Shown: positions 7,437 to 13,658 of the stretch, piece after piece
Layout of the letters: each line of letters begins with the position of its first letter
Position numbering within the stretch: position 1 is the stretch's first letter
Source of the DNA: CAXSEA01 sp964235675
GTDB taxonomy: Bacteria > Armatimonadota > Armatimonadia > Armatimonadales > Capsulimonadaceae
Direction of reading: 5' to 3'
DNA: 15,521 bases
Assembly (NCBI GenBank): GCA_964235675.1
Contig: CAXSEA010000064.1
Location: 1 to 15,521, forward strand
Translations under genes and position numbers: made by a program
Notes under the pieces: generated by a model
The model's database searches: none
Told to the model about the DNA's origin: nothing
The model's input: only the letters and a program-made list of their open reading frames with translations

Positions 7437-7942
7437 GGCGCGGGCGCGGCCTCCGCCTCCGCCGCCATTTTCGGCTGGCCGCTGCCGATTTCCGCGTCCC
7501 ACTGCGCGAGGCGGTCCTTGATCCGAAACGGGATCGGCGCGCGGTAGACAAACGAATTGACGACGTTGTATTTAAGGATCAGATTATTGCTTTCGCGCAG
7601 CATCTTCTCGTACTCGGCGCGCAAAACGATAATCTCGCCCGGCTCATTCGGCGGCGCGGCGGCCACTTTCATCCGGAACGCATCCGCCGATGCCTTCGAG
7701 TTCTCGATCTCCTGCTCGGCGCTCACCCATCCCGGCACCACTCCCGCGTTCTTCATAATCTGATGCGGAATGCGAAGGTGCGCGGGCGTATGGGGATCGT
7801 CCTCGAAGACAATCGGCTCGCCGCGTCCGGGCAGATTGTCGAACTTGCCCTCCTCGATAGCGTCCGCGATTCGCCGCTCGGCGATATTGCGCACCCAATC
7901 GAGATTGAAGCCCTTCCGGTACTCGTTGTCCTCCGATTTCAT
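7433..7942 (-). CDS. DUF1992 (DnaJ-homologue subfamily C member 28 conserved domain) protein
   Basis: A 169-residue protein. Its N-terminal half is the DUF1992 domain: the signature NIAERRIADAIEEGKFDNLPGRG occupies about 19-41, followed by HLRIPHQIMKNAGVVPGWV (about 55-73), a well-known feature of this family. No J domain or HPD motif is present, as is usual for bacterial members; the role is unknown. Residues 90-150 form a charged helical extension and the C-terminus is Ala/Glu/Pro-rich. ATG 7942 fits the domain start, though no good ribosome site lies immediately upstream. First gene of a two-gene unit, transcribed away from the hairpin-rich region. Confidence 0.85.
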   Translation of the reverse strand: MKSEDNEYRKGFNLDWVRNIAERRIADAIEEGKFDNLPGRGEPIVFEDDPHTPAHLRIPHQIMKNAGVVPGWVSAEQEIENSKASADAFRMKVAAAPPNEPGEIIVLRAEYEKMLRESNNLILKYNVVNSFVYRAPIPFRIKDRLAQWDAEIGSGQPKMAAEAEAAPAP

Positions 7943-7949
7943 ACCGGTG

Positions 7950-8172
7950 ATTTACCCAGATTTCAGATGCCTCCGGCGGCCAGGCGCAGCCTGGACTTTT
8001 GCCTCCAAGTCGCGGCGACTTGGAGGGGTTGATAGCAATACGCTGGGTTTGCGTTACCAAACCTACTTGTTTTTCTCATTGACCGGCGTAGCCGGTCAAT
8101 GAGAAAAATGGCCCAGCGGCCATGGAGCGACTTGGAAAAAGGCCGCGTGAACTGTTTGCCCCCTGGGTAAAT
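7950..8172. repeat. Hairpin-rich intergenic element bounded by 10-bp inverted repeats
   Basis: ATTTACCCAG at 7950-7959 and its exact complement CTGGGTAAAT at 8163-8172 bracket 223 bases. Inside are five hairpins in a row: 6-bp arms 7980-7985/7989-7994; 12-bp arms 8002-8013/8015-8026; 6-bp arms GGTTTG 8046-8051/CAAACC 8058-8063; 18-bp perfect arms 8070-8087/8091-8108 with a 3-base loop; 5-bp arms 8109-8113/8118-8122. GCGACTTGGA occurs twice (8015-8024, 8127-8136) and once inverted (8004-8013). No coding potential stands out. Bracketing repeats and small size suggest a MITE-like or REP-like element, or a structured RNA; no target-site duplication is evident. It lies between divergent genes and may influence both. 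Confidence 0.5.
8070..8108. repeat. Perfect 18-bp inverted repeat with 3-base loop
   Basis: The two 18-base arms are exact complements around GTA, with five T at the outer left and five A at the outer right. Because the run after the stem is A rather than T on either strand, it is not a classic intrinsic terminator for either neighbour. An extruded cruciform, a repetitive palindromic unit or an RNA stem are alternatives. Confidence 0.9.
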
Positions 8173-8207
8173 TCTTGTTTGCGGCGCATCGGGCGCTGCC
8201 TTCGCCT

Positions 8208-8222
8208 GGCGTCTTAGACGCC
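8208..8222. promoter_or_regulatory. 15-bp palindrome just upstream of the DUF4864-like gene
   Basis: GGCGTCT and AGACGCC flank a single central T, ending 7 bases before the AAGGA ribosome site at 8230-8234. A one-base centre is typical of a protein operator rather than an RNA hairpin, although the RNA could still fold and limit ribosome access. The function is inferred from position only. Confidence 0.4.
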
Positions 8223-8243
8223 GTGTAGCAAGGACAATTTCAT

Positions 8244-8963
8244 ATGGCTCGCTTGATTCAGAATCGGAATTTCTTCTCCACCGCCTGCGCCACCGCCGCT
8301 TTGGCGCTCGCCGGGCCGTTCGCCTTGGTGGGTGTTTACGCGGCAGGCGTCGGCACGCATTCTTTTCCCGCGCATGTCGCTCAATCGGTTCTGCCGGATA
8401 CGGGCGTCAGCCGGGCGCGGACGATTGCCTCGGTCCCGCGCAATCCCAACAGTCAGCCGGCGACCATTGACGATCTCATGGCCGCCGTCCCGGATCCCGG
8501 CACGCTTTCCGCGGCCAGCGCCGCGCAGAGTCAGTCGGCGCAAACCACGATTGTGGCGCAGCTCGACGCCTTTAAAAGCGGCAACTTCGAGTTGGCCGAC
8601 ACTTACCAATCTAAGAGCTTGCGCGCCAGCTTTGCGAATACTCAGCAGTTTCGCATCGCCATGAGCGAGGTGTATCCTGAATTTACGGCTTACAAGTCGG
8701 TGCAGTTCGGTATGACCCGTGCCGATAAGAGCGGCCGATTCGTGCTTGTTCCCACTACTTTGACCGGTCAGGATGGCGTCACGGTTCATGCATTGTACGT
8801 GATGGTGCAACGCGACATGGACGGCGCGGCGGTGAAATCGACCACAGCTGACGTGGGAACCCCGGCGCAGATCACAGCCGGAAAGTACCAGGTCATGACT
8901 GTATTGGGCGGAATGGATCCGCGTCCGATTGTCGATACCGGCATGGACTATCAGGTTACCTAG
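8244..8963 (+). CDS. Exported or membrane-anchored DUF4864-like protein
   Basis: A 239-residue protein with an N-terminal hydrophobic segment at about 12-34 (TACATAALALAGPFALVG), either an uncleaved anchor or a signal peptide. After a low-complexity linker (about 35-95), a compact domain at about 100-205 begins IVAQLDAFKSGNFELADTYQS and continues through FAYP-like YPEF and the strand-rich TLTGQDGVTVHALYVMVQ. This pattern (a short helix counting substrate-load-like residues, then a curved sheet) resembles DUF4864, whose function is unknown. ATG 8244 is well supported by AAGGA nine bases upstream. It is a single-gene unit: a hairpin-rich region precedes it and a terminator follows. Family assignment is from recall of the pattern and moderately sure. 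Confidence 0.7.
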   Translation: MARLIQNRNFFSTACATAALALAGPFALVGVYAAGVGTHSFPAHVAQSVLPDTGVSRARTIASVPRNPNSQPATIDDLMAAVPDPGTLSAASAAQSQSAQTTIVAQLDAFKSGNFELADTYQSKSLRASFANTQQFRIAMSEVYPEFTAYKSVQFGMTRADKSGRFVLVPTTLTGQDGVTVHALYVMVQRDMDGAAVKSTTADVGTPAQITAGKYQVMTVLGGMDPRPIVDTGMDYQVT

Positions 8964-8969
8964 ACGTGG

Positions 8970-9044
8970 ACTTGCCGGTTGGGCAAGTGATTAGCCGTTC
9001 TTTTTTGCACCTCTTCTCCACAGAGAAGAGGTGCGTTTGTTTGT
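8970..9044 (+). terminator. Tandem hairpins ending the DUF4864-like gene
   Basis: First stem: ACTTGCC 8970-8976 and GGCAAGT 8982-8988 with a 5-base loop. Second stem: perfect 12-bp arms 9007-9018 and 9023-9034 around CACA, followed by the T-rich GTTTGTTTGT. The second hairpin is the likely intrinsic terminator, beginning 43 bases after the stop. A run of six T lies before it at 9001-9006. Confidence 0.75.
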
Positions 9045-9173
9045 CGAGCATAGGTACTGACTCAGAGTGTAGTGACTGGCCTGAGACTCGGGTGAAATAA
9101 ATTTTTACCTCCCCAACCTTTTCTCTCGGTTCTGCGACTGATAGGATGATTCTGAAAAGCGATGGGATTTTTC

Positions 9174-9275
9174 ATGAAGACGATTGCGGTAAACTTCCAC
9201 AAGATTGCGTTGGTATCCGCTGGAGCGGCTTCCAAACTGAAACCGGCGGCAACGGTTGAAACGCTAAACTTATGA
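9174..9275 (+). CDS. Possible 33-codon leader ORF coupled to the sigma factor gene
   Basis: ATG at 9174 opens a 33-residue frame beginning MKTIAVNFHKIALVSAGAAS, ending in TGA at 9273-9275 that overlaps the sigma factor ATG at 9272 as ATGA. GGGA at 9164-9167 lies 6 bases before the start. The same ATGA linkage joins the sigma and anti-sigma genes, which makes three coupled genes plausible. The peptide has no recognised family and is mildly hydrophobic and basic. It could be a translated leader that tunes sigma factor production, or chance. Confidence 0.35.
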   Translation: MKTIAVNFHKIALVSAGAASKLKPAATVETLNL

Positions 9276-9955
9276 GCGCCGCTTCCGAGGGTTCGCGTCG
9301 GCTTGATGCCGCGCATCGACCCCATTCTTATTTGTTCCGCGCTTCCAGCCCTTCAATTGGCGATGGCGACATGACCACGACCCTGCAAGGTGGCAAGATA
9401 TTGAAGTCGATAGTTCAGGAATGGTTTGGCCAAAAATCAAAAAAAACGGACAGTCTGCCGTCACGGAGCGAGTTCGACAAAATTATCGGCGCGTACGCGC
9501 CTGAGCTGCGGCGATTCGTTCTTAGCAAAGTTGGGCCGGAGGCGGCGGACGACGTACTGCAGGAAGTGTGGCTGGCCGCATGGCAAGCGCTTCCCACCTA
9601 TGACGGCAAGTCCAAGCTGAGAACGTGGATTTATGGGATCTGCCTCCACAAATGCCACGATTACTACCGCGTCCAGCGAAGGAATGAGGAGTTTGTCGCC
9701 CTAGGCGACAGCTACCTCCTCGCTGTATCGCATTCCTCGCCCGAGGGCGCTTTGGTGCAGTCGGAGACTGTCCGGCATCTGCTCGGCGAGCTGGACGAGG
9801 CGCAGCGCCGCGTTTTGGAGCTTTATTATTACGCGCAGCTGACTCTCGCCGAGATTGCGGCTATCCTGGGTATGAATACCAATACAGTGAAGTACCAGTT
9901 CTACCGAGCCCACGCTACGATGCTTGCTTATGGCGAGAAGGAGGGACTGCGATGA
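9272..9955 (+). CDS. RNA polymerase sigma factor, ECF (sigma-70 family)
   Basis: A 227-residue extracytoplasmic-function sigma factor that redirects RNA polymerase to a stress or envelope regulon. Sigma-2 spans about 68-136: YAPELRRFVLSKVGPEAADD, then the core-binding DVLQEVWLAAWQAL and the -10-recognising KLRTWIYGICLHKCHDYYR. Sigma-4 spans about 165-215, with VLELYYYAQLTLAEIAAILG and the helix-turn-helix MNTNTVKYQFYRA that reads the -35 element. Sigma-1 and sigma-3 are absent, as expected. Residues 1-65 are a longer N-terminal extension than usual; if translation starts at ATG 9371 instead, the protein is 194 residues, a normal length. Start 9272 is favoured only by ATGA coupling to the small upstream frame. 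The stop overlaps the anti-sigma start by ATGA, the standard layout for a regulated pair. Confidence 0.92.
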   Translation: MSAASEGSRRLDAAHRPHSYLFRASSPSIGDGDMTTTLQGGKILKSIVQEWFGQKSKKTDSLPSRSEFDKIIGAYAPELRRFVLSKVGPEAADDVLQEVWLAAWQALPTYDGKSKLRTWIYGICLHKCHDYYRVQRRNEEFVALGDSYLLAVSHSSPEGALVQSETVRHLLGELDEAQRRVLELYYYAQLTLAEIAAILGMNTNTVKYQFYRAHATMLAYGEKEGLR

Positions 9956-10443
9956 GCGCTCAACCCCGCTCCCAATGCGATGGTAACGATCTGCTGATGC
10001 TGGTTCACGGCGAACTGCAGCGCTCGCGGGCGATTGCGCTCCGGCTGCATGCCGCCCGCTGCCCCGACTGCCGCGCCCGCCTGCGTCAGTTCGAGAACTT
10101 GAGCGCGTCGCTCGCGGGAGCATACCGAAATCCGACTCTCGGAGTGCGGACATTCGGCAAGATTACGCCGCGCCGACGCGTCTGGGCTTCGGTCGCCCTC
10201 TTTGTGGCCGGACTTGTTTTTCTCGGCGGCATTACCGCGTCGCATATCGCGGCGTCGCGCGCGGCCACGGCGGACGCGGCGCGGATGGCGGCATTCTCGC
10301 GCCCGATGGCCTCGGGACCTTTTCCAGGATGTCCGTTTGAAGGCAGAGCAAAGTTCGGCTCCGCCGTTCCCCGCTTCGGCTATTACGCTGTTCCCGGAAG
10401 CAGCGTGTCACGCTGGCCCGCCGCCAAAAAAGCGCGATCTTAG
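9952..10443 (+). CDS. Anti-sigma factor with zinc-finger (ZAS-type) domain
   Basis: A 163-residue membrane-bound inhibitor of the adjacent sigma factor. The anti-sigma zinc finger is visible as H33-x3-C37-x2-C40 (LHAARCPDC), preceded by the helix DLLMLVHGELQRSRAIALRL that normally packs on the sigma factor. One transmembrane helix lies at about 77-98 (VWASVALFVAGLVFLGGITA). The outside part is short (about 65 residues), Pro/Gly/Ala-rich and unlike any sensor domain I recognise. By family precedent it would hold the sigma factor at the membrane until a signal releases it. Coupled to the sigma gene by ATGA at 9952-9955. The membrane-distal tail could be affected by a frameshift, as neighbouring frames stay open through 10320-10440, but there is no positive evidence of one. 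Confidence 0.83.
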   Translation: MSAQPRSQCDGNDLLMLVHGELQRSRAIALRLHAARCPDCRARLRQFENLSASLAGAYRNPTLGVRTFGKITPRRRVWASVALFVAGLVFLGGITASHIAASRAATADAARMAAFSRPMASGPFPGCPFEGRAKFGSAVPRFGYYAVPGSSVSRWPAAKKARS

Positions 10444-10645
10444 CGGAAGTATAAAACTTCGAGAGTGCTTTCTAATTCCTCCGTTTTAATGAGGAGCTAG
10501 AAATACCCAATAATCAATTATCCCGCGCTGCCTAGACCTCTCCTAGCCTCTCCTTAAAAGAGGGAAGTTCTACATAATTCTTAGTGCGTTTTTAGAATTA
10601 ATCCGAAATCTCGCTTCTGATTTTAATTGTTGACCGGGCAATGCG
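10444..10645 (+). other. AT-rich untranslated stretch between the anti-sigma gene and a strong terminator
   Basis: About 200 bases with no convincing coding frame, much more AT-rich than the flanking genes. CCTCTCCT occurs twice in close tandem near 10538-10556. Because a strong terminator follows directly, the stretch is either a long 3' untranslated region of the sigma operon or a separate small RNA; no good promoter is visible. Confidence 0.35.
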
Positions 10646-10684
10646 CCGCACTTGGCTGACTTAACAGCCAGGTGCGGTTTTTTT
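10646..10684 (+). terminator. Strong intrinsic terminator
   Basis: Arms CCGCACTTGGCTG (10646-10658) and CAGCCAGGTGCGG (10665-10677) pair over 13 positions, one being a G-U wobble, around the 6-base loop ACTTAA, and are followed by seven T (10678-10684). A textbook plus-strand terminator, 203 bases beyond the anti-sigma stop. Confidence 0.93.
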
Positions 10685-10711
10685 ATGTATCTTTTATAGC
10701 GGCGTGCCTCT

Positions 10712-10726
10712 CGAAAATTATTTTCG
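10712..10726. promoter_or_regulatory. AT-rich 15-bp palindrome upstream of the secreted-protein gene
   Basis: CGAAAAT and ATTTTCG are exact inverted repeats around one T, 66 bases before the downstream ATG. The size and one-base centre suit an operator, but no matching regulator or promoter is identified. Confidence 0.3.
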
Positions 10727-10791
10727 CCCGGTCCAACTTTATTTCCTTGAGCCGCGACTCATAGCATGTCCATAAGGAGGACATTGAACGT

Positions 10792-11352
10792 ATGAAACAC
10801 CTTATCGCGCTCCGCTATTCCCTGTTCGCCGCTGCCCTCGGCGCGGCACTTTGCGTCCCCGCTCACGCCGCGACTCCCGACATTTCCGCTCCCGGCAAAG
10901 TAGCCTACTCCACCTTCCCGGCCACCTACGATTTCACCGACAGCTGGCTTGTCAACCCTCTGGAGGAAGTCGGCTTTCAGTTCACGCCGACTCGCAGCGG
11001 AGAATTGGCGAGCATCTCCGTCATGATCGGAAACGAGGACGAATTCGGCGGCCCCGCCAGCGTGCCGTTCACGGTATCCCTTTATTCCGACGACGACAAC
11101 GAACTCGGAACTTTGCTGGGCACCTACGACGGCAACGCGAACCAGCTGTTTTTCGTCATGAAAACGCCTGTCGTCATACCGGCAAGCGGCGTGACCATCA
11201 CTACGGGCAAGAAGTACTGGCTGGTGGCGGACTGCGATGTAAATACCGTGCAGTGGGATTACTCCGGCGGATCTCAGTACGGCTTCTTCACCGAAGGCGA
11301 TCCCATATACGAAACCATCCCGACGTCGGCTTTCAATATCAGGGTGAAGTAA
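10792..11352 (+). CDS. Secreted protein, possible choice-of-anchor R-type domain
   Basis: A 186-residue protein with a clear Sec signal peptide: basic MKHLIALR, hydrophobic YSLFAAALGAALCV, and an AHA cleavage motif ending at residue 26. The mature part is acidic and beta-rich: a FQFTPTRSGELASISVMIG strand pair (about 62-80), SVPFTVSLYSDDDNELGTLL (about 89-108), then GKKYWLVADC near 143-152. This order (a property that fits a disturbed-view strand, then an L-x-x-D/N loop, then a WLVAD strand) resembles the choice-of-anchor R module. I see no PEP-CTERM or other sorting tail, so the protein is probably released or periplasmic. AAGGAGG at 10774-10780, 11 bases upstream, gives a strong start. A terminator at 11402-11440 ends the transcript. 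The domain name is tentative; secretion is confident. Confidence 0.75.
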   Translation: MKHLIALRYSLFAAALGAALCVPAHAATPDISAPGKVAYSTFPATYDFTDSWLVNPLEEVGFQFTPTRSGELASISVMIGNEDEFGGPASVPFTVSLYSDDDNELGTLLGTYDGNANQLFFVMKTPVVIPASGVTITTGKKYWLVADCDVNTVQWDYSGGSQYGFFTEGDPIYETIPTSAFNIRVK

Positions 11353-11384
11353 ATCGGTCAGCCGGCGCTGCTGTCCTCTTTACT

Positions 11385-12671
11385 TTACTCCGCGTCGTCT
11401 TCGACACTCCTTCTGGTAGCAGGGGGAGTGTCGTTTTCTTCGTCGGTGATTGTCACTGGGTAGCCCTGCGCTCGGAGGGCGGCGGCTAGATCGCGCCGGT
11501 GGGAATCGTCGCGCACTTCGATCAAGAGCTCCACGCCCGTCGAGCCGAGGGGGACGTTCGGGCTGATGCGGTTGTGATTGACGGTCAAAATATTGCCGCG
11601 CTGATTGGCGACCGCCTCCAGCAGTTGGGCCAGATTGCCGGGCTTGTCCACCACCGACGTAAACAGGTGCAGGTAGCGCCGCGCTTTCAGCAATTCGCGC
11701 TCGATCAAGTCCGACAGCAGCTTCAAGTCGATATTGCCCCCGCAGAGAATCACGCCGGTTTTGCCGTAAAGCTTAGTTTTATGCGACAGCAGCGCGGCTA
11801 GGCCCGCCGCGCCCGACGGCTCCACCACCAGCTTCATCCGCTCCAGGAGCAGCAGCAAGGCCGAGGCCACCGCCGCGTCGCTGACTGTCACCATCTCGTC
11901 GGCGAGCGCGCAAATATACTCGAAAGTGCGCTCCGACGGCGATTTGATCGCGATACCGTCGCAGATGGTCCGCACCGGCTCCATGCGCCCGAGCAGCCGC
12001 CCCGCCTTGTACGATTCCACCGCCGTGCTCGCGCCTTCCGCCTGCACGCCGATAATGCGCACCTGCGGCTTCTTCGCCTTGATCGCCCGCGCCACGCCCG
12101 AAAACAGGCCGCCGCCGCCGATGGGAATCACCACGGAGTCGAGGTCGGACACGTCCTCCAGCAGCTCCAGCCCGAGCGTGCCCTGGCCGGTGATAATCAG
12201 GTCGTCGTCGTAGGCCGACACAAAGATCGCACCCCGGCGCTTCTCGAACGCTTTGGCGGCGATCACGGCCTCATCGAAGTTGCGGCCTTCGAGGTGGACG
12301 TCCGCGCCGTAGTTTTTGGTGGCCAAAATTTTGGCGATGCTGGCTGTCTCCGGCATGAATACCGTGGCCTGAATGCCCAGCTGCTTCGCCGCCAGAGCAA
12401 TCCCCTGCGCGTGGTTGCCCGCGCTCGCGCAGACCACTCCCCTCGCCCGCTGCGCTTCGTCCATTTGGCTCAAGCGCCAATACGCCCCACGAATTTTGAA
12501 CGAGCCGGTCTTTTGCAGGGTTTCGGCCTTAAAGACGATTTTGCCCGGCTGGGGCGCGTCGGGGTCGGAATCGCACAAGGCTGAGATGCTGGGCGCGGAC
12601 ATCACCGGCGTGCGGCGGACAAACTCGCCAACCACTGGCGCGGCATCATCGATATCGGAGGGTGGAATCAT
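11385..12671 (-). CDS. ilvA: Threonine ammonia-lyase (threonine dehydratase)
   Basis: A 428-residue PLP enzyme that deaminates L-threonine to 2-oxobutanoate, feeding isoleucine synthesis or threonine breakdown. The PLP lysine is K59 in GSFKIRGA, with the substrate loop SAGNHAQG at 83-90, the phosphate-binding GGGGLFSG at 185-192, and VEPSGAAG at 283-290. A single C-terminal ACT domain spans about 334-410 (LHLFTSVVDKPGNLAQLLEA). This size with one ACT-like domain is the shorter form of the enzyme; biosynthetic versus catabolic use cannot be told from sequence. A short Asp/Pro-rich insertion at about 31-44 precedes the core. ATG 12671 is the first in-frame start; no Shine-Dalgarno sequence is obvious. 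The gene is divergent from a DeoR-type regulator across 129 bases, and its 3' end contains the convergent neighbour's terminator. Confidence 0.94.
   Translation of the reverse strand: MIPPSDIDDAAPVVGEFVRRTPVMSAPSISALCDSDPDAPQPGKIVFKAETLQKTGSFKIRGAYWRLSQMDEAQRARGVVCASAGNHAQGIALAAKQLGIQATVFMPETASIAKILATKNYGADVHLEGRNFDEAVIAAKAFEKRRGAIFVSAYDDDLIITGQGTLGLELLEDVSDLDSVVIPIGGGGLFSGVARAIKAKKPQVRIIGVQAEGASTAVESYKAGRLLGRMEPVRTICDGIAIKSPSERTFEYICALADEMVTVSDAAVASALLLLLERMKLVVEPSGAAGLAALLSHKTKLYGKTGVILCGGNIDLKLLSDLIERELLKARRYLHLFTSVVDKPGNLAQLLEAVANQRGNILTVNHNRISPNVPLGSTGVELLIEVRDDSHRRDLAAALRAQGYPVTITDEENDTPPATRRSVEDDAE
11402..11440 (+). terminator. Plus-strand terminator embedded in the 3' end of ilvA
   Basis: Arms 11402-11415 and 11420-11433 form a 14-bp stem (nine outer Watson-Crick pairs, two G-U wobbles, three inner pairs) around GTAG, followed by TTTTCTT at 11434-11440. 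It lies 50 bases after the stop of the secreted-protein gene and inside ilvA codons on the other strand. On the minus strand no T tract follows, so it should act on plus-strand transcripts only. Confidence 0.82.
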
Positions 12672-12739
12672 GGAATTATTTTGCGGGAGGCGAGTGCAAA
12701 TTCTGCCCGGTTTAGCTTTTCGGGAACGCCGCCGGATGC

Positions 12740-12745
12740 TATACT
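12740..12745 (+). promoter_or_regulatory. Candidate -10 element for the DeoR-type regulator gene
   Basis: TATACT is 55 bases before the regulator ATG. No good -35 hexamer stands 16-18 bases upstream (the position holds TTTTCG), which would suit an activated or weak promoter. The direct repeats begin just 6 bases downstream, where a bound repressor would block initiation. Confidence 0.45.
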
Positions 12746-12751
12746 ACTTTC

Positions 12752-12792
12752 GGAAACGAAAATAGTCAACGGGGAAACTCAGGAAACGAAAA
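12752..12792. promoter_or_regulatory. 11-bp direct repeat, candidate DeoR-type operator
   Basis: GGAAACGAAAA occurs exactly at 12752-12762 and 12782-12792, start to start 30 bases apart, close to three helical turns. GGAAAC recurs at 12773-12778 and a related CGGGAACG lies at 12721-12728. DeoR-family regulators commonly bind repeated CGAAA/TTTCG-type elements near their own promoters, so autoregulation is the natural reading. The same region is upstream of ilvA, on the opposite strand. The repeat is seen; the function is inferred. Confidence 0.5.
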
Positions 12793-12800
12793 CGAAAGCG

Positions 12801-13655
12801 ATGTTTGTCGAAGAACGGCAGGAGCAGATCCTCGCGCTCTTACAGCGTGAGGGCAAAGTAATGGTGGATCAGCTGGTGGAGCGGTTCAGCGTCTCCGCGC
12901 CGACTGTCCGCGCCGATCTCACCGCCTTGGAGCAGCGCCACCTCCTGCGGCGCACCCACGGCGGGGCGATTCCAGTCACCCCGCCCACGCGCAATAGCGG
13001 CGGCGCGCCCGCGCAGCATGAGCCGGCTGGAAGCAATGGGCACAACGTCGAAGCCACCGGCGCTCATGCCGCTAGTCCGCAGCAAAGAGAGCGTTTGGAA
13101 GAAAAGCGCCGCATCGCTCTCGCCGCCGCCGAGCGCGTGAAAGACGGCGAGACAATCCTTCTGGACGCCGGCACCACGGTCCTGGAAATGGCGCGCGGCC
13201 TCGCCGGGCGCAAAAACCTGACCGTGGTCACCAACTCCCTGCCCGCCGCCAACGCCCTCGCCGAATCCGGCCACAGCGTGGTGGTCTTAGGCGGCGAGTA
13301 CAACCCCGAGCGCCGCGCCACTCTCGGCCCGCTGACCGCCGAATTCCTGCGCGACATGCATGTCGACCGCGCCTTCATCGGCGTAAACGGTGTCAGCGAG
13401 GAAGCCGGCTGGACAGTGGTGGACTTCGACGCCGTCCAAGTGAAGCGCGTGATGATGTCCAAAGCCCGCGAGGTGGTCGTCTTGGTCGATCACTCCAAAC
13501 TCGGCAGCGTCGCCTTCGCCTCTATCGGCCCGCTGAATGCCGCCCAGGTGCTGATTACCGACGTGCCGATTGAGCAGGAGAGCTTGCAGGCGGCGCTGGA
13601 GGCGGCGGGGGTGTCGGTGGTAATGAGCGATCAAATGCGAAGTCTAGCCATTTAA
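12801..13655 (+). CDS. DeoR/GlpR family transcriptional regulator
   Basis: A 284-residue DNA-binding repressor, normally responding to a phosphorylated sugar or nucleoside. The N-terminal winged helix (about 1-57) has the family pattern ERQEQILALLQREGKV, the recognition part VSAPTVRADLTALE and the wing RTHGGA. The C-terminal sensor domain (about 97-265) shows DAGTT (122-126), VVTNS (142-146) and VVLGG (161-165), all typical. Between them, residues about 58-96 form a Pro/Gly/His-rich linker, longer than the usual few residues, which explains why the protein exceeds the ordinary 250-260. ATG 12801 is preferred to a longer frame at 12681 because the domain begins right there; AGGAAA at 12781-12786 is a loosely spaced ribosome site. 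The regulated pathway is unknown: no sugar kinase or transporter gene lies adjacent, only divergent ilvA. Confidence 0.9.
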   Translation: MFVEERQEQILALLQREGKVMVDQLVERFSVSAPTVRADLTALEQRHLLRRTHGGAIPVTPPTRNSGGAPAQHEPAGSNGHNVEATGAHAASPQQRERLEEKRRIALAAAERVKDGETILLDAGTTVLEMARGLAGRKNLTVVTNSLPAANALAESGHSVVVLGGEYNPERRATLGPLTAEFLRDMHVDRAFIGVNGVSEEAGWTVVDFDAVQVKRVMMSKAREVVVLVDHSKLGSVAFASIGPLNAAQVLITDVPIEQESLQAALEAAGVSVVMSDQMRSLAI

Positions 13656-13658
13656 CGC

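Noticed and set aside
8070..8108. Treating the 18-bp palindrome as an intrinsic terminator
   Set aside because: The stem is followed by A5 and not T on both strands, and no gene ends beside it: both neighbours start there.
7950..8172. Calling this region an insertion sequence
   Set aside because: There is no transposase frame, the ends are only 10 bp, and no target-site duplication is visible; a non-autonomous or structural element is as far as the evidence goes.
10202..10489. Alternative frame over the end of the anti-sigma gene, possibly a frameshifted C-terminus
   Set aside because: Neither frame resembles a known domain after the membrane helix, so there is no evidence that the sequence is broken.
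12681..12800. Longer start for the DeoR-type regulator
   Set aside because: It would add 40 residues encoded by the promoter and direct repeats, ahead of a complete winged helix.
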